Shown: positions 33,801 through 42,672, counted from the first letter of the stretch. The stretch: DNA of 64,000 bases from Alkalicella caledoniensis (GCF_014467015.1 NZ_CP058559.1:1-64000), one strand, 5' to 3'. The notes: generated by a model from the letters alone, not told the origin. Translations and numbers: made by a program.

Positions 33801-34565
33801 CTACTTAATGGTTCTAATCAAGAATTTCATCAATAGGCTTGTCAGCTCAATCATATATTCTATTTCATTGACGTTCACATTATCATCATGTTTTATGTAG
33901 GTATTCTGGTAATCCTTATAGTAGTTAATCAAGGCATTAAACATATTCCTTAACTCTTTAGATACTTCCGTTTGTTTAAGAGCTTGTCCAATTTCAGCTA
34001 TTTGGTTCTCTAGACTTTTCCCATTCCCTAGTATTTCTTTAAGTAATAATTCAAAAGCCAACCTCATATCATCAAGAATATTGCGTTCATAAATTCTATT
34101 GTCATATTTAACTAGAGCCTCGTTATATACTTTCAATGATCTAGGATACTGACTCAACCAATGAATAGTCTCCTGAACTAATTCGAGTTCACTGATAAGT
34201 ATATCAGTATATAGTTTTCCATACTTTGATAAGAGCTTTGTTTTTAAAGCCTTAGCATCCTCATTACCTGCAAAATCAGGTAAATCACAAAGCTCCTTAA
34301 TGATGAAAAACTGCTGTTCATCATTAAATGCCATTATATTTTTTCTCAGTGCAGTTCTCTTATTAGGTGCAGAATCCGGAAACGGATAATTACTATAAGG
34401 TATATTTACGTCGAATTTCACCGCATAAGCAGTGGAATACTCAGCTATTTTACTGCCAGATAACCCAGTATTGGTTTCTCCTAAGACATCCGATGCATAT
34501 GTTATAAATGCACTATCCATCAAAACACTCCTCCCCATATCAGCAAAATATTCTGACACCTTCAT
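33801..34565 (-). CDS. Hypothetical protein, possible abortive-infection (AbiJ/HEPN-like) partner
   Basis: 254 residues, mostly helical. The N-terminal 95 residues (AFITYASDVLGETNTGLSGS, PFPDSAPNKRTALRKNIMAF, QQFFIIKELCDLP) form a compact conserved-looking domain reminiscent of the N-terminal domains attached to AbiJ-type proteins. The C-terminal half has a HEPN-like length and an acidic to hydrophobic helix (EIEYMIELTSLLMKFLIR). I cannot place the RxxxxH motif of active HEPN RNases. It precedes the truncated endonuclease-like gene by 69 bases on the same strand and probably formed a two-gene system with it. Confidence 0.45.
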   Translation of the reverse strand: MKVSEYFADMGRSVLMDSAFITYASDVLGETNTGLSGSKIAEYSTAYAVKFDVNIPYSNYPFPDSAPNKRTALRKNIMAFNDEQQFFIIKELCDLPDFAGNEDAKALKTKLLSKYGKLYTDILISELELVQETIHWLSQYPRSLKVYNEALVKYDNRIYERNILDDMRLAFELLLKEILGNGKSLENQIAEIGQALKQTEVSKELRNMFNALINYYKDYQNTYIKHDDNVNVNEIEYMIELTSLLMKFLIRTIK

Positions 34566-35090
34566 TTATAAATAAAACGGACAAAGCTATCTAACTTACT
34601 CTCTTCATGCCCGTTCTCTTCGATGTGTTATGTCTGTATTATTCTGTTATGTCTTTATTCTTTATTTGTCCGTTCTCTTTCACTGCTCATCAGGATTGTC
34701 AAACTTATTCTCGGTGTCAATGTAATCATGCATATCTGCAATATCATCTTCACTACCGATCTTGATACCAGCCTATTTTCCTATCTGTTTATTCTGTATA
34801 GCTGCTCATCTCTCCATCACCCTAATCAACTTGTCCACTTGTCCGTGCCCGGTACCTCTAAAATCTAAGCTTTAGTTGATATAACCCTTATTACTTCTAA
34901 GCCTCATATAAGATTCCCAAAATTTACTTATGTGGTGGAATAGTTTCTTGGTGACTTTTGGGGGCTTAAGTGACTTGCCTGTAGGGACCAGAAGATAGAA
35001 TAAAATGCAGATGCAAAATCAACTGGTCCATTTATCTGTGCCCAGCATCTCTCAGATCAGAATCTTTAATATCGGCAAATAATACTGTCT
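34566..35090. other. Gene-poor gap with decayed sequence
   Basis: No intact gene. On the minus strand a short frame near 34690-34780 reads IKIGSEDDIADMHDYIDTEN and FDNPDEQ before TGA, probably the end of a lost gene. A CCGTGCCCGGTACC patch lies at 34845, similar in composition to the CCCGGCACCGTCC patch at 29469. Nothing else is recognised. Confidence 0.35.
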
Positions 35091-36065
35091 CTAAATTCTC
35101 TCTTTTTGAACAAGACGTCGATAATGTTCTCCCAAAGCTGTAAGTCGACACGATTTACTCTCCATCGCAGCATTCCACATATGTTTTGCATCAACTGGAA
35201 CCAATAAATTTAATCTATTATACTTCTGTAAGATTGCGAATATTTCTGTATTTTCTTCAATCGGATCTGGCATGTCTTGATCTCGGCCCTTCATCTCTGG
35301 CTCATAAGTAGGATCAAGTTTAAACTCATATCCAGCATCAGGAAAATATTCAGCGATTAATCTTAAATCGTCCAATGATATCGGAGGTGCAACTTTTCTT
35401 AGGGACACAAATTGTTTAACATTTGTTTTGAATACCGGTCTTTGCTCCCAGGCTCCTAATGACTGATCAATATGTGCATATATGCTGCCGGGAGTTACTT
35501 CTCCAATTAAATTAGCAGCACTTCCACTTAATGCATCAACTAAAAGTGTTGTAAATACTCCTCTTCCATTTTCTTCTGATGCGTATTGATCTTTTGTTGA
35601 GGCAGTTAATACTGTAACTCCTTCATTTATATTAGCCACTTGAGGACTTGATACGTCTGAACCAGCAATTCCTGAATGACAACTATCCAAAATAATAATT
35701 TTATTTTTTGCTGGTGAATTATTCGCATAAGTTATAATTTCAGAAAGAGATACTCCTTCATCACCCCTTCTTGAATCACTAGCCATTATGTAACCGCCTG
35801 ATGATTCTATATGGCCATGTCCTGCAAAATAAAATAATACAACTTCAATGTCTTTCTTAAATAATTCCTCGATATTATCTTTCAAATCTGCTCTAGATAC
35901 TAAATCAGTTGGTCCAGTACCCGTCATAATTTCACAATCGAAATTAACACCGCCTCCATCGTTTCTTTCAAGTATCGATTTCACAGAATAGGCATCATTG
36001 ACACAACCAAACAATGGTGAACCACTTTGATAATAGTTTATACCTACAATAAGTGCAGCTCTCAT
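35091..36065 (-). CDS. Caspase-like (C14) protease, effector of a TIR-linked defence system
   Basis: 324 residues. The peptidase C14 fold is clear: [11 protein letters not shown], the catalytic His in [11 protein letters not shown] (His83) and the catalytic Cys in [11 protein letters not shown] (Cys129), then the [12 protein letters not shown] region. A C-terminal domain of about 100 residues (from [15 protein letters not shown] to [11 protein letters not shown]) may bind the signal. The gene follows a TIR-like gene by 17 bases. In caspase-type (type IV) Thoeris, the TIR protein makes an NAD-derived cyclic nucleotide that switches on a caspase-like protease, which then degrades host proteins. 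That role is inferred from the pairing. Confidence 0.85.
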   Translation of the reverse strand: MRAALIVGINYYQSGSPLFGCVNDAYSVKSILERNDGGGVNFDCEIMTGTGPTDLVSRADLKDNIEELFKKDIEVVLFYFAGHGHIESSGGYIMASDSRRGDEGVSLSEIITYANNSPAKNKIIILDSCHSGIAGSDVSSPQVANINEGVTVLTASTKDQYASEENGRGVFTTLLVDALSGSAANLIGEVTPGSIYAHIDQSLGAWEQRPVFKTNVKQFVSLRKVAPPISLDDLRLIAEYFPDAGYEFKLDPTYEPEMKGRDQDMPDPIEENTEIFAILQKYNRLNLLVPVDAKHMWNAAMESKSCRLTALGEHYRRLVQKERI

Positions 36066-36082
36066 ACATCCACCCCCTCAAT

Positions 36083-36454
36083 CTATAAACTATCAATAAA
36101 ATTAGTTATATTATCCCAAGTCCAAACTTTTGTATTTACTCCTTCAATGTTAGTTCTGTCATCTTTATATGCCCATACACCTAATATTTTTTTCTTCTCT
36201 TCTTTAGCACACTTGATTTCCCATTTTTGACCACTTGAGCTAAGAGAATTTTTACTCACCAATACTATAACACCATCCGACCTTTTAATTCTAGTTCTCA
36301 CCCTATCTTTCCAATCAGTTGCATAAGGTTCTTTCACAGACATATCTACATATTCAAATGGAGAATTTGTATTTAATGACTGTCCTTTTAAAAAATCTCT
36401 TTGTCTTTCATCCTCTATTGCAAAAGCAATAAAAACCACTTTTTTCGTTCCCAT
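36083..36454 (-). CDS. TIR-like ThsB-family protein (DUF1863)
   Basis: 123 residues. The ATG at 36454 is chosen because GAGGAGG lies six bases before it. KVVFIAFAIEDERQRDFL is the opening strand and helix of TIR-like ThsB proteins, DWKDRVRTRIKRSDGVIVL follows, and QKWEIKCAKE holds the expected catalytic Glu (Glu79). The protein ends TKVWTWDNITNFIDSL, as in this family. ThsB proteins detect infection and convert NAD to a signal molecule. It sits between a small gene (36472) and the caspase gene on one transcript. Confidence 0.85.
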   Translation of the reverse strand: MGTKKVVFIAFAIEDERQRDFLKGQSLNTNSPFEYVDMSVKEPYATDWKDRVRTRIKRSDGVIVLVSKNSLSSSGQKWEIKCAKEEKKKILGVWAYKDDRTNIEGVNTKVWTWDNITNFIDSL

Positions 36455-36471
36455 TTTATACCTCCTCGAAT

Positions 36472-36810
36472 TTATATTTCCCAAGATCTACATTCTGTTT
36501 CAACTTTATCCGATACTAGTGATATTAATAGTAACAAACCATCATTTTTCTTTACAATCCCATATTTTCTAGATTCATTTCCATTAATATACCCTGAGTA
36601 ATTACCAAAGTACTTGTTTAAACCCTCAACATCATAAATTCCATTTATGAAATCAACATTAAGTGATTCTTTAAATCTTTCAGTGATAAACTCTATTACA
36701 TCTTCATTATCGATATGCTTTTCTATCTCTTCAATTGTTACAGTTTTACCTGCTGAAATCAATGCTGTAATCTCTAATACAAAAAGTCCTAATCCAGTTA
36801 ATTTTGCCAT
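36472..36810 (-). CDS. Small unknown protein, first gene of the caspase-TIR operon
   Basis: 112 residues from an ATG with GGAGGGAAAAG upstream. The N-terminal helix (LTGLGLFVLEITALISAGK) is hydrophobic and amphipathic rather than clearly transmembrane. The rest is small and acidic (TIEEIEKHIDNEDVIEFI), followed by a beta-rich tail. No family recognised. It ends 17 bases before the TIR gene, so it belongs to the same operon and may be an additional component, for instance a sensor or inhibitor. Confidence 0.55.
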   Translation of the reverse strand: MAKLTGLGLFVLEITALISAGKTVTIEEIEKHIDNEDVIEFITERFKESLNVDFINGIYDVEGLNKYFGNYSGYINGNESRKYGIVKKNDGLLLLISLVSDKVETECRSWEI

Positions 36811-36848
36811 CTTTTCCCTCCTTTAATTTGATTTGTTCATTAGTCGGT

Positions 36849-37847
36849 TTACTTATTGTTCTGTTCAAATCTCCACGCATCTCTGACCATTTCGTCAATC
36901 CCAAGTTCAGCCTTCCAGCCTAGATTATTCTCAGCTTTGCTGGCATCAGCGAAGCTGATCGAAATATCGCCCGGACGTCTTCCGACTATCTCATAAGGAA
37001 CAATAATATCATTGACCTTCATAAAGGTGTTGACAAGTTCTAAAACTGAAGTGCCTCTGCCGGTTCCAAGATTATAGATCTTAATGCCATTTTTAAGATT
37101 CTCAATAGCCTTCACATGGCCTTTAGCGAGATCAACAACATGGATATAATCACGAACGCCTGTCCCATCTATTGTATCATAGTCATTTCCAAATACACTT
37201 AACTTCTGTAACTGTCCCTTAGCAACTTTAGTAACAAAGGGCATCAGATTATTTGGAATGCCATTAGGATCCTCTCCAATCAGTCCACTCTCATGAGCAC
37301 CAACTGGATTGAAATATCTTAATAGACTAACTGAAAAATTAGGATTTGCTATTGAAATGTCTGTCAATATCCTCTCGCTCATCGCCTTCGTTTCACCATA
37401 TGGATTGGTGGTTTTCTTAAGCTCCATGTCTTCTTTAAGTGGAGATGGCTGGTCACCATACACCGTTGCAGATGAACTGAAGACAAATTTACCAACTCCA
37501 TACTTCACACACATCTTGCTAAGTACCATCGTACTTACCAGATTATTATAATAATACTCAATTGGCTTGGAAACAGACTCACCTACTGCCTTAAGGCCAG
37601 CGAAGTGAATTACACCATTAATTTTATGATTATTAAAGATTTCCTCTACATTTGCTTCATCCGTCACATCGATCTGATAGAAAGTTGGTTTAATGCCCGT
37701 TATGGTAGATAGCTTGTCCAGCACTTCAATCTTTGAGTTTATAAGGTTATCAGCGATGATCACTTCATGGTTGTTTTTAATAAGTTCTACTACCGTATGG
37801 CTGCCAATAAAGCCTAGGCCTCCGGTTACTAATATGTTCATCTTCAT
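36849..37847 (-). CDS. galE: UDP-glucose 4-epimerase
   Basis: 332 residues of the extended short-chain dehydrogenase family. The NAD motif is ILVTGGLGFIGSHTVVELI; the active site has Ser/Thr in VFSSSATVYG and the YxxxK pair in NPYGETKAMSE. VVDLAKGHVKAIENL and the C-terminal WKAELGIDEMVRDAWRF are typical of GalE. It interconverts UDP-glucose and UDP-galactose for envelope sugars. Its start overlaps the stop of the truncated galU by four bases (ATGA), so the two once formed an operon. It is an intact metabolic gene inside the defence island. Confidence 0.93.
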   Translation of the reverse strand: MKMNILVTGGLGFIGSHTVVELIKNNHEVIIADNLINSKIEVLDKLSTITGIKPTFYQIDVTDEANVEEIFNNHKINGVIHFAGLKAVGESVSKPIEYYYNNLVSTMVLSKMCVKYGVGKFVFSSSATVYGDQPSPLKEDMELKKTTNPYGETKAMSERILTDISIANPNFSVSLLRYFNPVGAHESGLIGEDPNGIPNNLMPFVTKVAKGQLQKLSVFGNDYDTIDGTGVRDYIHVVDLAKGHVKAIENLKNGIKIYNLGTGRGTSVLELVNTFMKVNDIIVPYEIVGRRPGDISISFADASKAENNLGWKAELGIDEMVRDAWRFEQNNK

Positions 37848-38494
37848 AACCCTTTTTCCTTAGCTACTATTTTTTCAAGATAGTCCAAGAAGTCATCTCG
37901 TAAATCATCCCTCTTAAGTGCAAATTCCACGGTGGCCTGTAAAAAACCGAGCTTATCACCTACATCATGGCGTCTTCCTTCAAAGTTGTAAGCATACATG
38001 GCTTCTCTTGTTGCAAGTTCTTTTAACGCATCTGTTAACTGAATTTCTCCACCTTTACCGGGTTTCGTATTTTCTAGGATTTCAAATATCTCTGGATTAA
38101 TAATGTAGCGTCCCAGAATAGCAATATTTGATGGAGCCTCTTCCATTGAAGGTTTTTCCACTAGATCTTTTACCCTGTATACTCTATCTTCGATTTTTGT
38201 ACCAGCTACAATCCCATACTTATTTGTATTCTCTCTTGGGATTTCCTGCACACCTAAGATTGAAGTTTTGAACTGATCATACATTTCAAGCATCTGCTGC
38301 AGACAAGGCTTCCCGTCCCCATTTTCAACAATATCATCACCAAGCATTACAGCAAAAGGTTCATTTCCGACAAATGTCTTAGCACAGTGAATAGCATGAC
38401 CTAAGCCTTTAGCTTCCTTTTGACGGATGTAATGAATGTCCGCCTTGATACGAGATGGATAAAAATATGGCCAATATCCGCCTATAATTTGCAA
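37844..38494 (-). pseudogene. galU: UTP-glucose-1-phosphate uridylyltransferase, 5' truncated
   Basis: The frame gives 216 residues, but GalU proteins are about 290. From ADIHYIRQKEAKGLGHAI onward the match to GalU is clear (MLGDDIVEN, KDLVEKPSMEEAPS, GGEIQLTDAL, GRRHDVGDKLGF). The first 18 residues (MQIIGGYWPYFYPS and following) are foreign, and the N-terminal nucleotide-binding part with the GxGTRFLP motif is missing. The break is at about 38440-38460. The product should be inactive. A deletion or insertion at the edge of the ABC-3C cassette is the likely cause. Confidence 0.85.
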
Positions 38495-38573
38495 TATTAT
38501 TGAAATTTGGACCTATATGAGCATATTATGTATTGACTTTCAGAGCCTCTTCCCTCACAAAAATTAAATTGAG

Positions 38574-38612
38574 ACATAAAAAAAGAGCCCACCTCGTTTA
38601 AGAGATGAGCCT
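38574..38612 (-). terminator. Terminator between the ABC-3C operon and galU
   Basis: AGGCTCATCTC and GAGGTGGGCTCT pair imperfectly around TTAAAC and are followed by seven T on the minus strand. Confidence 0.5.
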
Positions 38613-38727
38613 TACTGATAAATTTCTTTTATATTATATGTAGTTTTAGTAGTTTTAATTGCTTTTCCTAAAGAGTTTTTTTATTTATGAGCTATATCAC
38701 ATAAAACCGCTAACAAAAGAACTTTAC

Positions 38728-38802
38728 TAAAAAACCAGCAACCCCACCAAGGCTGAGTCTAAGCTCTGGACTTTACTGAACTTAGATACATTATTGGTGG
38801 GG
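38728..38802 (-). terminator. Terminator of the ABC-3C operon
   Basis: CCCCACCAA pairs exactly with TTGGTGGGG around a 40-base loop, with a TTTTTT run on the minus strand. It is 40 bases after the ATPase stop. A similar CCCCAC-type hairpin follows the IetS gene (42611-42672). Confidence 0.65.
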
Positions 38803-38842
38803 TACAAAACTAAATTGAATTTCTTAGAATTAATAGTAGCTG

Positions 38843-40579
38843 TTAATCATCATTAATATCTATAGTAATACCCAAGAGCTTCTCTGATTCATGATCATCC
38901 GTAAGAGTCAGTACTGTATTATCATTAATGATCTTCTGGAACAATTCAGGTTCCAGATAATCTTTAATTTCATTGAGCTGGTTTTGGTTCACTGTAGCAA
39001 TATATTGTTTTTTTGAATCCACAAACTCTTCATATACAATCTTAAAGAGCTCGGCTTTTTGCCTTTCGTCGATACCATCGAAAAGTCTACTGTCATGAAA
39101 TAGAAAATTGATATTATGATTTTGGCCCTTAAATAATAGTGTCATGTCATAACAAAAGATTTTAACATTATTTATACCATCTGAATTGTCTGACTCAATT
39201 TTTGCATCAATATTGTATCGTTGGAGATTCTCTCCGTCATTATTGCTAACTGACAATCCCGCAACAGCATTCGGATAAAACCTTTTAGCTAAGCTTCTAA
39301 AGTAATCTCTTAATACATTGATTTCTGTCTCAATTTCAGCAAGGAAGTTCTCCGCTATTTCTGATTGCTCTAGTTGAATTTTTTCCGCATCTCGTAATTT
39401 TTCTTTATACTCTAGTTGAAGAGATTGGTATTTTTTTAAACTCTCTAGTTTGGTTTTCAAGTGAGCGCTCTTATCACTAAGTGATAAAAATACATCAAGC
39501 GCTTGATGATCTCCAAGATACTTCATTAAATGATCAAGTTCATTTTTAAGTTTATTTGCCGTCTGGGACTTTGCTGCAATCTCAGACTCAAATTTATTTT
39601 TTTGTTCAAGAAGTCTTTTTTTCCTGTTTGAAACTAACTTCTCATAAAATCTTTCTAAGTCGTTAAGAGTTTTTTGCAGATTTTCAGAAAAATGTACGTT
39701 AGCTTCTTCATATACTTTGGCAATATCATTCTGATCAGTTTTTGATTCCATATTCAAGCTCTTGTTTACAGACTCAATGTTATTTTGAATTAGAATGATT
39801 TTATTATTGAGTGCGAATAATTCGCTTTCTATTCTATCCGCTTCTTTTTGCACATCACGGTAGTCTTCTGCAACCTTGAAATTGCTAAGATTTCTATTTA
39901 ATTTCTCTATTTGTTCTTCCAAATCAACTATAGTCAATGTAACATCTTTATTTCCTGTAAAGAAATCCCTTAACAATTCATCATTCTTAAAATTACCTTC
40001 TAATGTTTTAATTCTATCTTGCTCTTTTTTAATATTATATTTTTTCTGAGCTAGAAAAACATCAAGTCCTAGCAGAAATGCATTGTACAGCATTGTCTGA
40101 TACTGGTTATAGCTACTTGAGGCTCCATTGAAATCTACATACCATTTTTTATTAGGTCTTATGAAAAATGGGAACAGAGATCTAAAGCTCAAATGTGAAA
40201 TATCATCCGGTATATTAAAACACACAGACTCCATTTTAGCGTTAAATTTTGTTAGCGTAAGCTCTTCGTCATTTAATATGATCTTATTTGGATTATCCGT
40301 CGATCTCTTAGCTGTATAATCTACTCCTCCAATAAAAAACTCTAAATAAAACTCCCAACCTGGGAGCTTGTTACAGAAGGATGTATAATTTTTCTTTTTC
40401 GACCCCATGCAAAAATGTATTATATTAACTATAAGAGATTTTCCTACACCATTGTATGTTTTGCCATTACTCTTATTTTCAGGATCCTTCTGCTTAGCAA
40501 CAATAAAACTTAATCCGGTTTCGTTAAATTCCACTGTCCTAAAGCTGGACTTATTAGCATAGACCTTCTTTAATTGCAT
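38843..40579 (-). CDS. ABC-3C system SMC-like ATPase (DUF2326)
   Basis: 578 residues. A split ABC/SMC ATPase: Walker A NGVGKSLIVNIIHF near the N-terminus (GVGKS at 44-48), two long coiled coils in the middle (about 180-430), and the C-terminal conserved LFHDSRLFDGIDERQKAE of DUF2326. These ATPases belong to the ABC-three-component conflict systems described from comparative genomics, in which the ATPase is thought to recognise foreign or damaged nucleic acid and release an effector. Its start overlaps the end of the middle-component gene. Confidence 0.85.
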   Translation of the reverse strand: MQLKKVYANKSSFRTVEFNETGLSFIVAKQKDPENKSNGKTYNGVGKSLIVNIIHFCMGSKKKNYTSFCNKLPGWEFYLEFFIGGVDYTAKRSTDNPNKIILNDEELTLTKFNAKMESVCFNIPDDISHLSFRSLFPFFIRPNKKWYVDFNGASSSYNQYQTMLYNAFLLGLDVFLAQKKYNIKKEQDRIKTLEGNFKNDELLRDFFTGNKDVTLTIVDLEEQIEKLNRNLSNFKVAEDYRDVQKEADRIESELFALNNKIILIQNNIESVNKSLNMESKTDQNDIAKVYEEANVHFSENLQKTLNDLERFYEKLVSNRKKRLLEQKNKFESEIAAKSQTANKLKNELDHLMKYLGDHQALDVFLSLSDKSAHLKTKLESLKKYQSLQLEYKEKLRDAEKIQLEQSEIAENFLAEIETEINVLRDYFRSLAKRFYPNAVAGLSVSNNDGENLQRYNIDAKIESDNSDGINNVKIFCYDMTLLFKGQNHNINFLFHDSRLFDGIDERQKAELFKIVYEEFVDSKKQYIATVNQNQLNEIKDYLEPELFQKIINDNTVLTLTDDHESEKLLGITIDINDD

Positions 40580-40812
40580 CTTACAACACCCCCATCTTTT
40601 TCTTCAACAACTCCAATAGAGTAAAGAAAAACAAGAGTGAGTAACAAGTTGTCAAAACTATGTTTTGCAACATATTGACTCTTTGATAAATCATTCTGAT
40701 ATTCATTCCATAACGAATCTATTGATTTTATAGAATCGACTTTACCTAATAAATATGCACCAAAACCTAGTAGGGATTCTGAAAAATGGGTATGTTTAGT
40801 TGGTACTATCAT
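40570..40812 (-). CDS. ABC-3C middle component
   Basis: 80 residues. HFSESLLGFGAYLLGKVDSI and FDNLLLTLVFLYSIGVVEEK fit the small all-helical middle component (type 6 like) that links the ATPase and the effector. It overlaps the effector gene by four bases and the ATPase gene by ten, so the three are made in fixed proportion. Its own family is short and variable, so the call rests mainly on context. Confidence 0.75.
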   Translation of the reverse strand: MIVPTKHTHFSESLLGFGAYLLGKVDSIKSIDSLWNEYQNDLSKSQYVAKHSFDNLLLTLVFLYSIGVVEEKDGGVVRCN

Positions 40813-41720
40813 TCTTCTCCCTCCTTAAAAGGTTCTTCGAAAATGTCACAAGTTTCAAAATACTTAGACATTATAACGATAACTGTCACTTGATATACCT
40901 GCTGCTTTTTCGGACTTAGTTGGTTAACTATATTCCAGAATAGCTCATCTCCACTATATTTCTCTTTTTCTTGAAGATAAACTTCATTTAATTTATCTCT
41001 CAGTAAATCCGCAATAAAATCGCTATTATTCGAAAGATAATCGTTTAAGTAAACCACTCTCACAAAAGCACTGTTTAAATACTCTGCTGTAACTTCTGAA
41101 AGATCGTTAAACTTTATCTTCTCATTAAAATCAGGAACTACTAAGCTAGGTTCTTTCTTTAAATCTATCGGTAAACCCATAATATGTGAGATTACTTCAT
41201 TAAGGATAGAAAAATCCATGTTTTTCAAATTGCTCGGGTCAGGCAGAAAACCTACAATTCTAAAAATTTGATCATCCTCTAGTGAAAATACTTCATTTTC
41301 TAAATCTTTAGCAGTAAGAATCTTAGCATCTTTCAACTTATAAGTATCTTTAAGACCTTGAATTAACTGTTCACAATCGGCGTTAACACCTCTATATTTA
41401 TCATTTACAACAAAGTAAAAATTATTAACGGGAGACCACTGCTCGACTAAACCTATAAAATCTGTTTCTATTTTTTTAACGAAATCAACATATGATTTTG
41501 TGATGTCTTCAGGAGCATAAACTTGATAATATGTGCCCTCACTCTTTATATACCCATCATTTTTCCGATCCCCGATGTTTCCCCAAGGTTTAATTGATTG
41601 GAATCCTTCATGCGCATAATACATCGTCTGAGTAAATATATCTTCAAATGCCTGCCCATTTGCTTCATGTATTTTATTTTTGAATAGTATTCTTGCTACA
41701 CTTCGCTCCTGAACATTCAT
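40809..41720 (-). CDS. ABC-3C effector with restriction-endonuclease-like N-terminal domain
   Basis: 303 residues. The N-terminal part has a PD-(D/E)xK-like order: GQAFEDIFTQTM (Glu26), GNIGDRKNDGYI (Asp55) and TYYQVYAPE (Gln66). This nuclease-like domain covers about 130 residues. The C-terminal half (from LNEVISHIMGLPI to MSKYFETCDIFEEP) is the ABC-3C C-terminal domain that docks with the middle component. Expected action: nucleic acid cleavage when the ATPase senses invasion. AGGAGGTTTGATTTA lies before the ATG. First gene of the operon. Confidence 0.75.
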   Translation of the reverse strand: MNVQERSVARILFKNKIHEANGQAFEDIFTQTMYYAHEGFQSIKPWGNIGDRKNDGYIKSEGTYYQVYAPEDITKSYVDFVKKIETDFIGLVEQWSPVNNFYFVVNDKYRGVNADCEQLIQGLKDTYKLKDAKILTAKDLENEVFSLEDDQIFRIVGFLPDPSNLKNMDFSILNEVISHIMGLPIDLKKEPSLVVPDFNEKIKFNDLSEVTAEYLNSAFVRVVYLNDYLSNNSDFIADLLRDKLNEVYLQEKEKYSGDELFWNIVNQLSPKKQQVYQVTVIVIMSKYFETCDIFEEPFKEGEE

Positions 41721-41959
41721 TAAATCAAACCTCCTGAAAGAATATTATCACTACTATTATAAAACAAATCTATCTATTTGTAACCTGTTTTCTAAAAGGT
41801 TTATTATATCACTTTGTGTTACTTCATGCAACTAGCCGAGTATTAACCTTCTTTAAAATTTAGGGGTTACATTAGGTATACCCATAAGGTTTACATCTTC
41901 TATCCTATTAAGAATTTTCCTGCAAAATTATAGCCATAGCAATTAAAAGCATTCCTTGT

Positions 41960-42565
41960 TTAATTGGCTTGGATCATTTTTGATATCTCACCAAGGTATG
42001 GCAGTAGAGCAATTCCAACTTCAATTCCTTTGTCAACAACATATTTTAAAATACTACCTAGCTTCTTTGATGTTTTCTCTTTATCACCACTTCTAACCAA
42101 AATTTCAAGAGCAGCTATTTTCTCTTCTAAGGCTTCCTTATCTTCATTAGAAAGAGTATCATCCGGGAGATTATTTATACTATCTATAGCCTGAGTTACT
42201 GTTACAGTAACCGACGAACTTGCAGTGGCTGTTGAAGATGAGTCATTGTTATTTGTGTTGTTGATATTCAAAATTGACTGTTTTAATTTAAGCATTTCTA
42301 GCTCATCTTTTCTAATGTCATCTTCACGTTTCAGATTTGCTTTATAATTAATTAGTATGGCTTTTAACACCGCTAAGTCTTTGAAATAATCTACGGAGGA
42401 ACTTCCCCACCCATAAAGCGTTAGCTGAGATTTTATATGAGTAATCTCTTCTTCAAATACCCCAATAACCTCTTTGACTAGCTCCTCGGCTTTTGATCTA
42501 TCCTTTGAATCAATATACTCAGCGCACTTTTCAATATAATTAATTAAAATACTCATTTTATCCAT
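41960..42565 (-). CDS. Hypothetical protein in the defence island
   Basis: About 201 residues from the ATG at 42565 (GGAAG upstream); the ATG at 42580 has no site. Order: a helical domain of about 95 residues (MSILINYIEKCAEYIDSKD, EEEITHIKSQLTLYGWG); a low-complexity Asn/Ser/Thr linker (NINNTNNNDSSSTATASSS); a short helical region (LSNEDKEALEEKIAALEILV); and a C-terminal amphipathic helix (VDKGIEVGIALLPYLGEISK) that could touch membrane. The linker-plus-helix layout is common in small phage-defence effectors, but no family is recognised. It lies between the IetAS and ABC-3C genes on the same strand. Confidence 0.5.
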   Translation of the reverse strand: MDKMSILINYIEKCAEYIDSKDRSKAEELVKEVIGVFEEEITHIKSQLTLYGWGSSSVDYFKDLAVLKAILINYKANLKREDDIRKDELEMLKLKQSILNINNTNNNDSSSTATASSSVTVTVTQAIDSINNLPDDTLSNEDKEALEEKIAALEILVRSGDKEKTSKKLGSILKYVVDKGIEVGIALLPYLGEISKMIQAN

Positions 42566-42610
42566 ATAAACATCTTCCATCCCGTCTATGTTCTCAATAG
42601 TAATTACAAT

Positions 42611-42672
42611 TTAAAAATAGCCCCACCAAGTAGCTGGATAATTTCAATCTGCCTACTCAGTGGGGTCCTTTT
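42611..42672. terminator. Bidirectional terminator after IetS
   Basis: CCCCAC..GTAG pairs with CTAC..GTGGGG around a loop of about 19 bases; T-runs flank both sides (TATTTTTAAA on the minus strand, CCTTTTTTC on the plus strand). Confidence 0.65.
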
